This document shows, piece after piece, positions 27,019-35,798 of a DNA stretch of 48,304 nt. Both the position numbers and the translations under genes were made by a program. A model generated the notes under the pieces. It made no database searches. It saw only the letters and a program-made list of their open reading frames with translations, and was not told the DNA's origin. This stretch comes from Cryomorphaceae bacterium (GTDB lineage: Bacteria > Bacteroidota > Bacteroidia > Flavobacteriales > Schleiferiaceae), in assembly GCA_017858515.1 (NCBI GenBank), contig JAFMBM010000019.1, positions 1-48,304 on the forward strand, given 5' to 3'. Within the stretch, counting starts at the first letter, position 1; the number at the start of each line of letters is the position of its first letter.

Positions 27019-28800
27019 ATGAAAAAACAACTCTTTCTTTTTTTCTTTTTTTCTATTCTTGTTTCTTCGGCCCAAAGGGAGCTTGAGAAATTACAGTTTA
27101 AAATAGACAGCATTTGTCCTGATAAATGCAAGGCCCAAGTAGATACTATTTACTTAGATGAGATCTATCTCATGGCATCTCAGCTCCCATCCATCCAAGC
27201 AAAGCTTCTCAATCTGAAAGCAGACGTTCTAAGGCAGCAAAACCAACTCAAGCGTGCTCAAGTATTGGCATTTAAGGCTATAGATATGGCTAGAGAAGAA
27301 ATGAACTACAGAGAATTGGGACATGCCTATCTCATTTTGGGCGATGTACATTTTCTCTTGGGAGAAATGCCAAAAATTGAAGAGTCGTACGAATTGTCGC
27401 TTCAGTATTTAACCCAGATGGGTGGCTATCAAAATGAAAATTTGTATTGGAGATTGGAAGATCGATTGTGCATTGTAGATTTTTTAATGGGGAGAGCAGA
27501 GTCTCAGCAAACAAGGTTCAATAAAATAGTAAAACATTATATAGAGGTAAATGACAGCGTATACTTTATGAATACGCTCATGAATGGCCTGCCAATGCTC
27601 ATTGAGAATTACGGTATAGATTCGAGCCTTACAGCCATGATTTTGGTGCGAGATTACTTTAGATCGAAGAAAAATAGGCTCGATATCTCTTTTGCATATG
27701 GAGCCATTGCAAAGGTGTACCTATTTCTAGATCAACAAGATTCTTCTTTAGCGAATTACAATCGAGCGGCAGAATATGCTCTCTTAGACCGAAATGGAAG
27801 GAGGTATTTGGAAGTGCTCGATCTCATTGCAGAGGTTTATGAGGTAAATAAAGATTGGCCCAATGCCTACCAAAGCCTTTTGCGCTATCAGGTGGTAAGT
27901 GATTCGGTTCTAAGTCATGAGAAAAAAGTGGAGATTTCAGCCGTTCGAACCCGCTTAGATTCTGAATTAAAGGAGGTTCTGTTAGAAGAATCACTAGAGA
28001 AAAATAGAAATCAAACTAAAATAAATCGCCTTTTGCTTTTGCTCCTTTTGGTTTTTCTAAGCCTAGGCTTTGTAATATACCGAACTTTAAAACAGAAAGA
28101 GGAGATCAGTAAAAAAGCAGCAGAAATCATTCAAGAACGCTTGTCATCTGTTTTGAAGGCTAAAGAAGCAGACTCTTTAGATGCGCTGATTAAAGGGCAG
28201 CAGGTAGAAAGAAAAAGAGTGGGCAAAGACCTGCACGATCGGGTGGGAAGCATGCTGGCAACGCTGCGATTGCATATTGCCATTGCCTTTGCAAATGAAG
28301 AGAGATCAGTAGAAGAAATTCAAGAAAACCAAAGAAGAAGTTTAGAGCTACTAGACGAATCGGCCGCTGAGGTTAGGCGAATTTCGCATGGTTTGGCCGA
28401 TGCGCTTCCCAATAATTTCGGATTAATTAGCGCCTTAGAAGAGATTAAAAGAGCTATAGAATCTACCGGTGCCTATCAATTTCACCTCATTTCTTTTGGA
28501 CTAGACAATAGATTACCCATTGATTTAGAAGTAGAAATTTATAGGATTGTTCAGGAAATGCTTAGCAATACCCTAAAGCACGCGAAGGCAGACACCATAG
28601 AATTAAATTTAACTCGTACAGATTCAACTTTCAATCTTACCTTCGAAGACAACGGAATGGGATTTAAAGTAGATCCTTTAAACACGGCGGGCATTGGTAT
28701 GAAAAATATCCAAGAGCGATTGGCCACGTTTGGAGGAGAGCTTCATATAGATTCGCGGCCAGGGAGAGGCTCTGTTTTTATTGTAGATCTAGCACTATAG
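27019..28800 (+). CDS. TPR-containing sensor histidine kinase (HisKA_3/NarL type)
   Basis: This 593-residue protein is a membrane sensor kinase. I start it at the ATG at 27019, which opens a signal peptide (MKKQLFLFFFFSILVSSAQ); the frame stays open further upstream but only over the gldA start. A periplasmic alpha-helical TPR-like domain (about 20-330) is followed by one membrane segment (about 337-355) and a coiled coil. The kinase core comes next: ERKRVGKDLHDRVG with phospho-His about 406, then HATPase motifs N box MLSNTLKHA (about 514-522), DNGMGF (about 544-549) and GIGMKNI. It is 4 bp upstream of its cognate response regulator. The signal sensed is not evident. Confidence 0.9.
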   Translation: MKKQLFLFFFFSILVSSAQRELEKLQFKIDSICPDKCKAQVDTIYLDEIYLMASQLPSIQAKLLNLKADVLRQQNQLKRAQVLAFKAIDMAREEMNYRELGHAYLILGDVHFLLGEMPKIEESYELSLQYLTQMGGYQNENLYWRLEDRLCIVDFLMGRAESQQTRFNKIVKHYIEVNDSVYFMNTLMNGLPMLIENYGIDSSLTAMILVRDYFRSKKNRLDISFAYGAIAKVYLFLDQQDSSLANYNRAAEYALLDRNGRRYLEVLDLIAEVYEVNKDWPNAYQSLLRYQVVSDSVLSHEKKVEISAVRTRLDSELKEVLLEESLEKNRNQTKINRLLLLLLLVFLSLGFVIYRTLKQKEEISKKAAEIIQERLSSVLKAKEADSLDALIKGQQVERKRVGKDLHDRVGSMLATLRLHIAIAFANEERSVEEIQENQRRSLELLDESAAEVRRISHGLADALPNNFGLISALEEIKRAIESTGAYQFHLISFGLDNRLPIDLEVEIYRIVQEMLSNTLKHAKADTIELNLTRTDSTFNLTFEDNGMGFKVDPLNTAGIGMKNIQERLATFGGELHIDSRPGRGSVFIVDLAL

Positions 28801-28804
28801 TTAT

Positions 28805-29446
28805 ATGATTCGCATTTTTATAGCCGAAGACCAAAAAATGTTTTCGGAAGGGATAATGGCTCTGCTTCAAACCGAGAAAGACTTTGTCTTTGTTGGTTCG
28901 GCAACCAATGGCATTGAAGCCTACAAGCAAATATTGGAATTAAAACCCTCCATTTGCTTATTGGATATCAATATGCCTGAGATGGATGGCATTACCCTAA
29001 GTACAAAGTTGAAATCGGTTTACCCTGAACTGCCAATACTTATACTTACCACCTATGACCATCCTCAGTTTATTCGAAACTTATTGGCCATTGGAGTTAA
29101 TGGCTACTTGATTAAGAATGCTCCAAAATCTGAACTCATAGAGGCCATACGCTCTGTGGTTTCTGGAAATAATTGGTTCAGCCCCCAAGTGATGGACCAA
29201 GTGAAGGAGACCTTGGAAGAAATCAGCGGTCATCCAGAGAATATCCGTCTTCTATCTAAAAGAGAATTGGAGGTTTTAGGATTAATAGGGAAAGGAATGT
29301 CTAGTCCAGAAATTGCAGAAAAACTGTTCTTAAGCACGCATACGGTAGACACACACAGAAAAAACCTCTTGGCTAAATTGGGCCTCAGTAATTCAGCAGC
29401 ACTTGTGAAGTATGCCAACGATAGAGGCTTAAGTACTGGAGAATAA
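28805..29446 (+). CDS. NarL/LuxR-family response regulator
   Basis: This 213-residue protein has a receiver domain with acidic pocket EDQ at 8-10, the phosphorylated Asp at 54 (LLDINMPEMDG), a switch Thr in LILTTYD and a Lys in YLIKNAPKSE. A C-terminal LuxR-type helix-turn-helix (about 148-205, LSKRELEVLGLIGKGMSSPEIAEKL, split here as LSKRELEVLGLIG and KGMSSPEIAEKL) would bind DNA. It pairs with the TPR histidine kinase encoded 4 bp upstream. Target genes are unknown. A strong two-way terminator follows 2 bp after its stop. Confidence 0.93.
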   Translation: MIRIFIAEDQKMFSEGIMALLQTEKDFVFVGSATNGIEAYKQILELKPSICLLDINMPEMDGITLSTKLKSVYPELPILILTTYDHPQFIRNLLAIGVNGYLIKNAPKSELIEAIRSVVSGNNWFSPQVMDQVKETLEEISGHPENIRLLSKRELEVLGLIGKGMSSPEIAEKLFLSTHTVDTHRKNLLAKLGLSNSAALVKYANDRGLSTGE

Positions 29447-29448
29447 AA

Positions 29449-29482
29449 AAAGCCCTGCTCATTTCAAAATGAGCAGGGCTTT
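29449..29482. terminator. Bidirectional intrinsic terminator
   Basis: AAAGCCCTGCTCATT pairs perfectly with AATGAGCAGGGCTTT (15 bp, 4-nt loop TCAA). A-rich sequence on the left and TTTG on the right let it work for both the response-regulator transcript and the convergent T9SS cargo gene at 29506. Confidence 0.85.
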
Positions 29483-29505
29483 GTGTTAAGTGCCTCAGAA
29501 AGGAT

Positions 29506-30222
29506 TTACCTTCTGGAGATAATCAACTTCTTCTTTTCAACCAATGTGTTTCCATTGTAAATAGCATAGATATAAACCCCTGCATTTAATTCTTGAATAG
29601 AGAGTTTGCTCTTTTCCATTTGATTGTTCAACTGAACTCTCTTCACAACCTTTCCCAACATATCCGTCAACACAAAGCGCGAATCGTTAGAGGAGTTGGC
29701 ATTCGAAGGACTGAAGTACAAAAAGTCGTTGGCCGGATTGGGATATACCTCCCAACTTTCTTTGCGCACATCATTAAGAGAAAAATCGGCTGTTAATTTG
29801 AATCGCACCTTTACTTCTACAGAATCAGACGGATTGTTTGCATCATAAAAAATATAGGTCATAACCCCATTGTTTAATATGCCGTCTTGATCTGGATAAA
29901 CATGACCAGAAAAATCATTGTCGTTTCGCTCTCCTGGAGCCAAAGTAATAGTGGTTAAAGAAGTGTCTGTTTCTGTGTCAAAACATACCACCCAACAAAT
30001 GGCATTGCTGTCTGTCAGGGCATTTGAAGTGTTAAAACGACGTCTAACCTTAACATCTACGGCAGAAGAATTGCCATTTCGTACTCCAACGTGTGCAACT
30101 AAGTCGCTAGATACGCTGGCATTACCATAGATTACTGTATCGGCGTCAAGAATTTCTAATCCCTGAGAAAAAGCCACTTGCGCCGTTAAAAAGAAGCTTA
30201 AAGCGATAATTAATTTTTTCAT
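29506..30222 (-). CDS. Secreted protein with T9SS type A sorting domain
   Basis: This 238-residue exported protein has a signal peptide (MKKLIIALSFFLTAQVAFSQ). The first 150 residues form a beta-rich domain with two cysteines (AICWVVCFD) and repeated acidic and threonine-rich strands that I cannot assign to a known fold. The last 80 residues are a type A T9SS sorting domain (WEVYPNPANDFLYF ... LTDMLGKVV ... NAGVYIYAI ... KKLIISRR). It is a predicted small cell-surface or released protein. A good promoter (TTG, 18-nt spacer, TAAATTTG) is present upstream. Confidence 0.8.
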   Translation of the reverse strand: MKKLIIALSFFLTAQVAFSQGLEILDADTVIYGNASVSSDLVAHVGVRNGNSSAVDVKVRRRFNTSNALTDSNAICWVVCFDTETDTSLTTITLAPGERNDNDFSGHVYPDQDGILNNGVMTYIFYDANNPSDSVEVKVRFKLTADFSLNDVRKESWEVYPNPANDFLYFSPSNANSSNDSRFVLTDMLGKVVKRVQLNNQMEKSKLSIQELNAGVYIYAIYNGNTLVEKKKLIISRR

Positions 30223-30253
30223 AATTGTCTTTGTTTGTCGTTTTTCTCAGTCA

Positions 30254-30282
30254 CAAATTTAAAATAATAATCAAGTCATCAA
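30254..30282 (-). promoter_or_regulatory. Candidate promoter of the small T9SS cargo gene
   Basis: On the minus strand TTG (30280-30282) and TAAATTTG (30254-30261) are separated by 18 bases, close to the Bacteroidota consensus. The predicted leader to the ATG at 30222 is about 25 nt. Confidence 0.5.
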
Positions 30283-30336
30283 TTGTTAATGGGAAATTAT
30301 AAATTTACGCGGAGTATAATTAAAACCCAAATGTTC

Positions 30337-32295
30337 ATGAAGAACTTTACAAAATCGCTTTTAGCAGGTGGATTGTTTTTGGCTTTACCCAACGCGGTAA
30401 ATGCCCAAGCACCTCGCCTCGTATTGGCCGAAGAGTTTACACAAGCCTCTTGCGGTCCTTGTGCTTCTCAGAATCCTGCCTTTAATGCCTTATTGGATGC
30501 AAACAGCTCCAAGATTATCAGTATAAAATATCAAACCTCTTGGCCCGGTTTTGATCCTATGAACCTTCACAATCCAAATGAAGTTCAAACCCGTGTATCT
30601 TATTATGGAGTAAGTGGAGTTCCGAATGCTCGGGTTGATGGTGTTATCGTCCCAAACGATTGCAATGCCTATGCTGGTGCACCTGCTTGTTTAAACCAAG
30701 CGGAGATTGATCAAGCATACAATACTACTAGTCCAATTGCGGTTTCTGTTACGCATACAATTGCAGCAGATTTAACCTCAGCAACTGTAAACGTTACAGT
30801 AACAAACGTGGGTACAAGTGCATTTACCCCCAATGGAGCGGCCTATCTTAGATTGGCTTTGGTAGAAGAGACCATTGAGTTTCCTACTCCTCCAGGCTCA
30901 AATGGTGAGGCTGATTTTTATAGCGTAATGCGTAAAATGGTTCCAAATGCTTTGGGTACTGCTCTTCCTGCTTCTTTGGCTCCTGGTCAAATGGTATCCA
31001 ATCAATTCACGGTAGCTATGCCAAGCTATATCTACAACTACGGTGAAATTGCTTTCGTTGCTTTCGTTCAAACAGACGGCGACAAAAAAGTACACAATGC
31101 AGATTATTCAGCACCAGCTCCAGTACCTGCCGGTTTTGCAGATGCAGGTTGTGCAAATGCGAGTATCTATGGTTCGGGTCTTTGCGATGCCAACTTTACT
31201 CCAGCCATAACCATTACAAACAATAGCGCAACTACCGTTACTTCGGCCACTGCTCAATACAGCTTGAACGGAGGTGCTGCAGTTTCTCAGTCTTGGACAG
31301 GTTCTTTAGCTCAAGGTGCTAGTGCAACCATTACTTTCCCCGCTACTACTTTGCTTGGTGGAAGCACTGCTTTCCAAGCAAACATTATGACTGTAAATGG
31401 TCAGATTGACTACAATACATTGAACAATTCTGCTGTAAGCAATTACGGTTTTTTAGATCCAAATCTACAGCCAACTCCTTACGACAAAGGTTTTGAGGCT
31501 TTGAGCCTAGGACAATTGCCCGCTGAGTTCATTATCAATGACCCTTCAGGTCGTGTTTTCGCTGTAGATCAAGGTATTTCTTCAGCTGTTACATGGGCTT
31601 TGGGCGGATTTGGTGGTTCTGCAAAGAGTATACGTGTAGATTTCTACGCTATTCAAGCAGGTGTTGAAAGTGAAATCATTACCGAGAAGATCGATATGTC
31701 TACTATTGGTGCAGGTGCAAAGCTTTATTTCGATAACGCCTATGCGCAGTATCAAGCAGAAAACGATATGTTGGATGTAGCTGTATCAGACGATTGTGGC
31801 GCAACTTGGACTTCTGTTTGGAATCGTGCAGGTAGCACTTTGGCCACCGCGGCTCCAGTTGGAACAGGTCGTTTCTACCCAGTTGCAGGTCAGTGGCACC
31901 GTCAGGAAATCAGTCTTGCTGCTTACGCAAACTCTTCTGATATCGTTGTACGTTTCAAAACCACTTCTGCTTTCGGTAACTGTCTTTACTTAGATAACAT
32001 CTCTGTAAACACCACTCCAGTAAGCATTCAAGAGAATGAGTTGACTTCTTTGAGCCTGTATCCTGTTCCTGCTTCTGATTTCGTAAACATCGATTTCACT
32101 AGCGTTTCTCAAGAGTCTGTAACAGTTACTATCTTGAACCAATTAGGAGCCATTGTAAATACAGTTGAATTCGGTGCAAACGAAGGAAACAACACTCTTC
32201 GCTTAGATGTTTCTGCTTTGAGCAGTGGTGTATATACTCTAGACATCCGTGGAAACGAAAAGAACAGCATTCGTAAAATCTCTGTAGTTAAGTAA
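30337..32295 (+). CDS. Omp28-related secreted protein with T9SS type A sorting domain
   Basis: This 652-residue exported protein starts at ATG 30337 (or 30331), which opens a signal peptide ending NAVNAQ. Residues about 25-240 resemble the Omp28 family with a thioredoxin-like fold: LAEEFTQASCGPCASQNPAF carries a CGPC redox-type motif near residues 40-43. A CARDB/Ig-like middle and a jelly-roll-like region follow, then a type A sorting domain (SLYPVPASDFVNI ... SSGVYTLDIRG ... IRKISVVK). Its codon choice appears more biased than its neighbours, with many GCT, GTA and TCT codons, hinting at high expression; this is an impression and not a calculation. A terminator follows. Confidence 0.82.
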   Translation: MKNFTKSLLAGGLFLALPNAVNAQAPRLVLAEEFTQASCGPCASQNPAFNALLDANSSKIISIKYQTSWPGFDPMNLHNPNEVQTRVSYYGVSGVPNARVDGVIVPNDCNAYAGAPACLNQAEIDQAYNTTSPIAVSVTHTIAADLTSATVNVTVTNVGTSAFTPNGAAYLRLALVEETIEFPTPPGSNGEADFYSVMRKMVPNALGTALPASLAPGQMVSNQFTVAMPSYIYNYGEIAFVAFVQTDGDKKVHNADYSAPAPVPAGFADAGCANASIYGSGLCDANFTPAITITNNSATTVTSATAQYSLNGGAAVSQSWTGSLAQGASATITFPATTLLGGSTAFQANIMTVNGQIDYNTLNNSAVSNYGFLDPNLQPTPYDKGFEALSLGQLPAEFIINDPSGRVFAVDQGISSAVTWALGGFGGSAKSIRVDFYAIQAGVESEIITEKIDMSTIGAGAKLYFDNAYAQYQAENDMLDVAVSDDCGATWTSVWNRAGSTLATAAPVGTGRFYPVAGQWHRQEISLAAYANSSDIVVRFKTTSAFGNCLYLDNISVNTTPVSIQENELTSLSLYPVPASDFVNIDFTSVSQESVTVTILNQLGAIVNTVEFGANEGNNTLRLDVSALSSGVYTLDIRGNEKNSIRKISVVK

Positions 32296-32312
32296 TTACG
32301 GCATGATTCATG

Positions 32313-32350
32313 AAATAGGAGGATAGGGAAACTTATCCTCCTATTTTTTT
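32313..32350 (+). terminator. Intrinsic terminator after the Omp28/T9SS gene
   Basis: AAATAGGAGGATA and TATCCTCCTATTT form a 13-bp stem with an 8-nt loop, followed by a run of Ts. It should separate the secreted Omp28-like gene from the TlpA gene 13 bp further on. Confidence 0.8.
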
Positions 32351-32362
32351 ATATTCAAACCT

Positions 32363-32881
32363 ATGAAAACACTTTTAAGCACCCTTCTCCTTGCTTTCTC
32401 TTTCACTGCCCTGGCACAAACGGGAGAGTTTATGTCTATTCCCAATGCTACCGTTAAAGACATAGATGGAAAGTCTATCCAAACAGGAGATCTCAACAAC
32501 GATGGCAAGCCTATGATCATTTCTATGTGGGCCACTTGGTGCAAACCCTGCATTAGAGAACTGAATGCCATTAAGGATGTATACCCCGATTGGCAAGAGG
32601 AAACCGGAGTTAAGCTAGTGGCAATCTCTATAGACGATGCGAGAAACGCAGCAAAGGTTCGTCCTTTCGTGAATGGTGAGGGTTGGGAATACGAGATTTA
32701 CATCGATGAGAATCAAGACTTAAAACGTTTGCTAAACGTAAACTCCATTCCTCATACCTTTTTGGTGAATGGAAACAACGAGATTGTGTGGCAACACAAT
32801 GGCTATGTTACGGGAGACGAAGAAGACCTATACGAGCTTATTCTAAAGCTTGTCAATGGCGAAGAAATAGGCGAGCACTAA
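32363..32881 (+). CDS. TlpA-family thiol-disulfide oxidoreductase
   Basis: This 172-residue exported thioredoxin-like protein has a signal peptide (MKTLLSTLLLAFSFTALAQ) and the redox motif WCKPC (Cys 60 and Cys 63) in MWATWCKPCIREL. The cis-Pro loop is in NSIPHTFLVNGNNEI, and VKLVAISIDDAR is typical of the TlpA/ResA group. Its position between two Omp28-like genes that also carry CxxC motifs suggests it maintains cysteines in those proteins or in surface proteins; this is inference. It starts just after a terminator, so it needs its own promoter, which I could not identify. Confidence 0.88.
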   Translation: MKTLLSTLLLAFSFTALAQTGEFMSIPNATVKDIDGKSIQTGDLNNDGKPMIISMWATWCKPCIRELNAIKDVYPDWQEETGVKLVAISIDDARNAAKVRPFVNGEGWEYEIYIDENQDLKRLLNVNSIPHTFLVNGNNEIVWQHNGYVTGDEEDLYELILKLVNGEEIGEH

Positions 32882-32901
32882 AGTTACCTCTCTATTTCTG
32901 C

Positions 32902-32946
32902 AAAAAGGCTTGAACGTCCACAATGGATGCTCAAGCCTTTTTCTTT
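32902..32946 (+). terminator. Intrinsic terminator after the TlpA gene
   Basis: AAAAAGGCTTGA pairs with TCAAGCCTTTTT. The inner part (CGTCCA/TGGATG, one G-U pair) extends the stem after a single mismatch, leaving a 3-nt loop; a T-rich run follows. It lies 20 bp after the TlpA stop. Confidence 0.8.
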
Positions 32947-33037
32947 TCTACCCCTTTTTCTGCATATGTTAAGATGCTGTTATAAGTCAATGAACATGCT
33001 TAACTTGAGCACCCAAACCGATCATTATTCTTCTTAG

Positions 33038-34735
33038 ATGAAAAGAGTCTTTTGGCTTTTAGCCCTTTCTCTTCCATTTGCCTCCTGGGCTCAGACAGAG
33101 AACCCTTTCGGAGAGCTTCATGGCAATTTCCAGTTCGATGGTAATTACTATTTTGAAGATCCCAAACTAGACCCCCTCGGTGAAGACTATCCCGATGAAC
33201 AATTCCTCGGGCAGGGTTTTGCCAACTTCATCTATACTCGGGGTTCTTTCTCTGCTGGTGTGCGCTACGAGAATTATCAAAATCCGCTCTTGGGTTACCC
33301 TGAAGGATTTGTGGGCGAAGGCATTACCTACCGATTCCTGCGTTTTGAAAAAGATGGACTGGACATTACGGTGGGTAATTTCTACGAACAGTTTGGAAGC
33401 GGAATGATCTTCCGAACCTTTGAAGAAAGATTGCTGGGCTTAGACAATGCCATGGATGGAGTGCGTTTAATCTACTCTCCGGTTCCCGGACTCAAACTCA
33501 AGGGAATCATTGGAAAACAAAGGGTGTATTTTGATAAAGGGGAGGGAATTGTGCGCGGTCTAGATGCCGACTTCAATTTCAATTCTTTGCTTTCAGGATG
33601 GTCTGAAAAGAAAAATCGATTCTCTATGGGCGTGAGCTTGGTGAGCAAATACCAAGCAGATTTAAGTCCTATTTATAACCTCCCTGAGAATGTGGGTTCT
33701 GCAGCCGTGCGATTCAACTATGGTTACGGTGGAATAGGATTTAGCGGTGAATTTGTACACAAAATCAACGATCCCTCCGCAGACAATGGCTACATCTTTA
33801 AAAATGGCAACGGACTGATTCTAACCACTACCTACTCTACTAAGGGGTTTGGCTTTGTAGGCTCCTATAAGATGATCGACAATATGGCTTTTCGCTCCGA
33901 AAGAGATGCAGGCCAGTTTGAGTTATTCATGAATTTCCTTCCACCTACTACTAAGTTTCATACCTACGCCTTACCTGCTTTATACCCCTATGCTACTCAG
34001 ATAAATGGAGAAACGGGAATACAGCTCGAGTTTACCGTGCAAATACCAAAAGGAAGCTTCTTTGGCGGTGATAGAGGGGCCTCTATTACTGCCAATTTCT
34101 CTGATGCGTATTCTATTGTTAAAAATCCTTTGAATGATAGCATCCCTATCGGTCAAGCGGGTACCGATGGCTACACAACCGAGTGGTTTAAATTTGGTAA
34201 GCTCAAGTATTTCCAAGATTTTAATGTGTCTTTCTCTAAGTCTACTTCGTCTAAATTCAAATACACGGTCTCTTACTACAATATAGAATACAGTCAGGGA
34301 ATTCTGGGCTCTGCCACCAATGCGGGTGGATTGAAAGACAATGTGGTTATTGAGAATCCGAACCTTTTGGATATGGCCTACATCAATGCCGTGGTTTTCG
34401 AAGGCTTACTAAAGCTTAAGAAGAAGCACAGCCTTCGCTTTGAATTACAGGGCTTATTCAGTCAGCAAGACCGTGGAGATATGGCCATGCTATTGCTCGA
34501 ATACAGCATTGCTCCTCAGTGGTTTTTTGCCGCCCAAAACATCTACAATTATGGCAATCCAGACGAAGATCAACGGCTTAGTTTTCCTTTGGTTTCTATG
34601 GGTTATATTACAGGAACCACTCGCTTTCAGCTCAATTTCGGAAGACAACAACGCGGTATCTTCTGTGTAGGGGGTATTTGTAGAGTAGTGCCGGCCTCCA
34701 ATTCGGTGGGAATGTCAATTACTAGTAATTTTTAA
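33038..34735 (+). CDS. DUF6029-family outer-membrane beta-barrel protein
   Basis: This 565-residue exported protein has a signal peptide (MKRVFWLLALSLPFASWAQ). It consists mostly of alternating hydrophobic/polar strands rich in Tyr, Phe and Gly that end with a terminal Phe (GMSITSNF), the pattern of an outer-membrane beta-barrel. The segment TVGNFYEQFGSGMIFRTFEER fits what I remember of DUF6029, split here as TVGNFYEQFGSG and MIFRTFEER. Its role is unknown. It is 2 bp upstream of the Omp28-like lipoprotein gene, so the two are surely translated from one mRNA and may form an outer-membrane complex. Confidence 0.75.
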   Translation: MKRVFWLLALSLPFASWAQTENPFGELHGNFQFDGNYYFEDPKLDPLGEDYPDEQFLGQGFANFIYTRGSFSAGVRYENYQNPLLGYPEGFVGEGITYRFLRFEKDGLDITVGNFYEQFGSGMIFRTFEERLLGLDNAMDGVRLIYSPVPGLKLKGIIGKQRVYFDKGEGIVRGLDADFNFNSLLSGWSEKKNRFSMGVSLVSKYQADLSPIYNLPENVGSAAVRFNYGYGGIGFSGEFVHKINDPSADNGYIFKNGNGLILTTTYSTKGFGFVGSYKMIDNMAFRSERDAGQFELFMNFLPPTTKFHTYALPALYPYATQINGETGIQLEFTVQIPKGSFFGGDRGASITANFSDAYSIVKNPLNDSIPIGQAGTDGYTTEWFKFGKLKYFQDFNVSFSKSTSSKFKYTVSYYNIEYSQGILGSATNAGGLKDNVVIENPNLLDMAYINAVVFEGLLKLKKKHSLRFELQGLFSQQDRGDMAMLLLEYSIAPQWFFAAQNIYNYGNPDEDQRLSFPLVSMGYITGTTRFQLNFGRQQRGIFCVGGICRVVPASNSVGMSITSNF

Positions 34736-34737
34736 TC

Positions 34738-35586
34738 ATGCGCAAAATCTCTATCCTTCTTAGCTTTCTTGCGGCAATGCTGCTGGCATCTTGCAATTAC
34801 ATCGATGAGCCTTTTCAGAATGGAGGGGTTATAAATCCTCCACCAACCGATACGGTTATTCGCAAGGTCTTGGTAGAAGATTTTACCGGACATCGTTGCA
34901 AGAACTGCCCCAAGGCTTCCAAAGCCATTGAAGAAATCAATACGGTATTGCCTGGTAGAATGGTGGCCGTGGCTCTGCATGCAGGACCTTCTAATTTTAC
35001 AGCTCACGATCCACCCGTTTATCCTACTGAGTTTAGAACGGCGGAAGGCAATGCCTTGGCCAGTTTTTTTAATGTAAGCTTTCAGCCGGCTGGAATGGTA
35101 AGCAGAACCGACTTTACAGGCAGTGGTGTTGGGCATTTAAAGCTCTATACGGGTTGGGCTTCAGAGGTTTCACAGCTTAGCAGTTTAGAACCTTCTTTTC
35201 AAATAAAAATGCCGTTGACCTACAACGCGGCTTCGCGAACGCTAAGCGGCGAGGTGCAATCCATTGCCTTGGTGGCCTATCCGAATGCGGTTAACCTGAG
35301 CTTGGTTTTATGCGAAAGCAGTATTGTGGCACCGCAATTATTGCCAGACGATACAGTGGATCCCATCTATGTGCACAACAATGTGTTTAGAGAAAGCCTA
35401 AACACCGCTTTTGGTGAGCTTCTTTGGACTTCTGGAGCCAATACAGGCGATACCCTCAGTACGGCCATTAGCCAGGTCATTAGCAATGACTATGTAGCGG
35501 AGAATTGCAAATTGGTGGCCTTTATCTACAATTCTGCTACCCAAGAGGTCTTGCAAGCAGAAGAGGTATATATCAATGATTTGTAG
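34738..35586 (+). CDS. Omp28-related outer-membrane lipoprotein
   Basis: This 282-residue lipoprotein has a signal ending MLLASC (lipobox Cys about 19), then a Pro-rich linker. An Omp28/thioredoxin-like domain follows with VLVEDFTGHRCKNCPKASKAI (CKNC motif, split here as VLVEDFTGHR and CKNCPKASKAI) and the family-like segment VALHAG. Omp28 proteins are outer-membrane adhesin-like proteins in Porphyromonas, but the CxxC motif suggests a thiol-linked role. It starts 2 bp after the beta-barrel gene. No clear terminator follows in the 212-bp gap before the next gene. Confidence 0.8.
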   Translation: MRKISILLSFLAAMLLASCNYIDEPFQNGGVINPPPTDTVIRKVLVEDFTGHRCKNCPKASKAIEEINTVLPGRMVAVALHAGPSNFTAHDPPVYPTEFRTAEGNALASFFNVSFQPAGMVSRTDFTGSGVGHLKLYTGWASEVSQLSSLEPSFQIKMPLTYNAASRTLSGEVQSIALVAYPNAVNLSLVLCESSIVAPQLLPDDTVDPIYVHNNVFRESLNTAFGELLWTSGANTGDTLSTAISQVISNDYVAENCKLVAFIYNSATQEVLQAEEVYINDL

Positions 35587-35798
35587 AGGCATAAATCCAG
35601 CTGCAACCCTAGGCTAGATGTTTTCTGGGCTTTATTCTATGTGGGCAGCAACTGAAGCTACCGCTAAAAACCAGCCCTTTCTCTTAGCGCAAGGCTGCTT
35701 GAGCTTTGGTTGGATGATTTCTTGGTCTTAACTATCAACTAGATAGAGGAAGGGAGGAACGGATGCTTTTCGTAATTTCTTTACTCAAGCCTCTTTTT

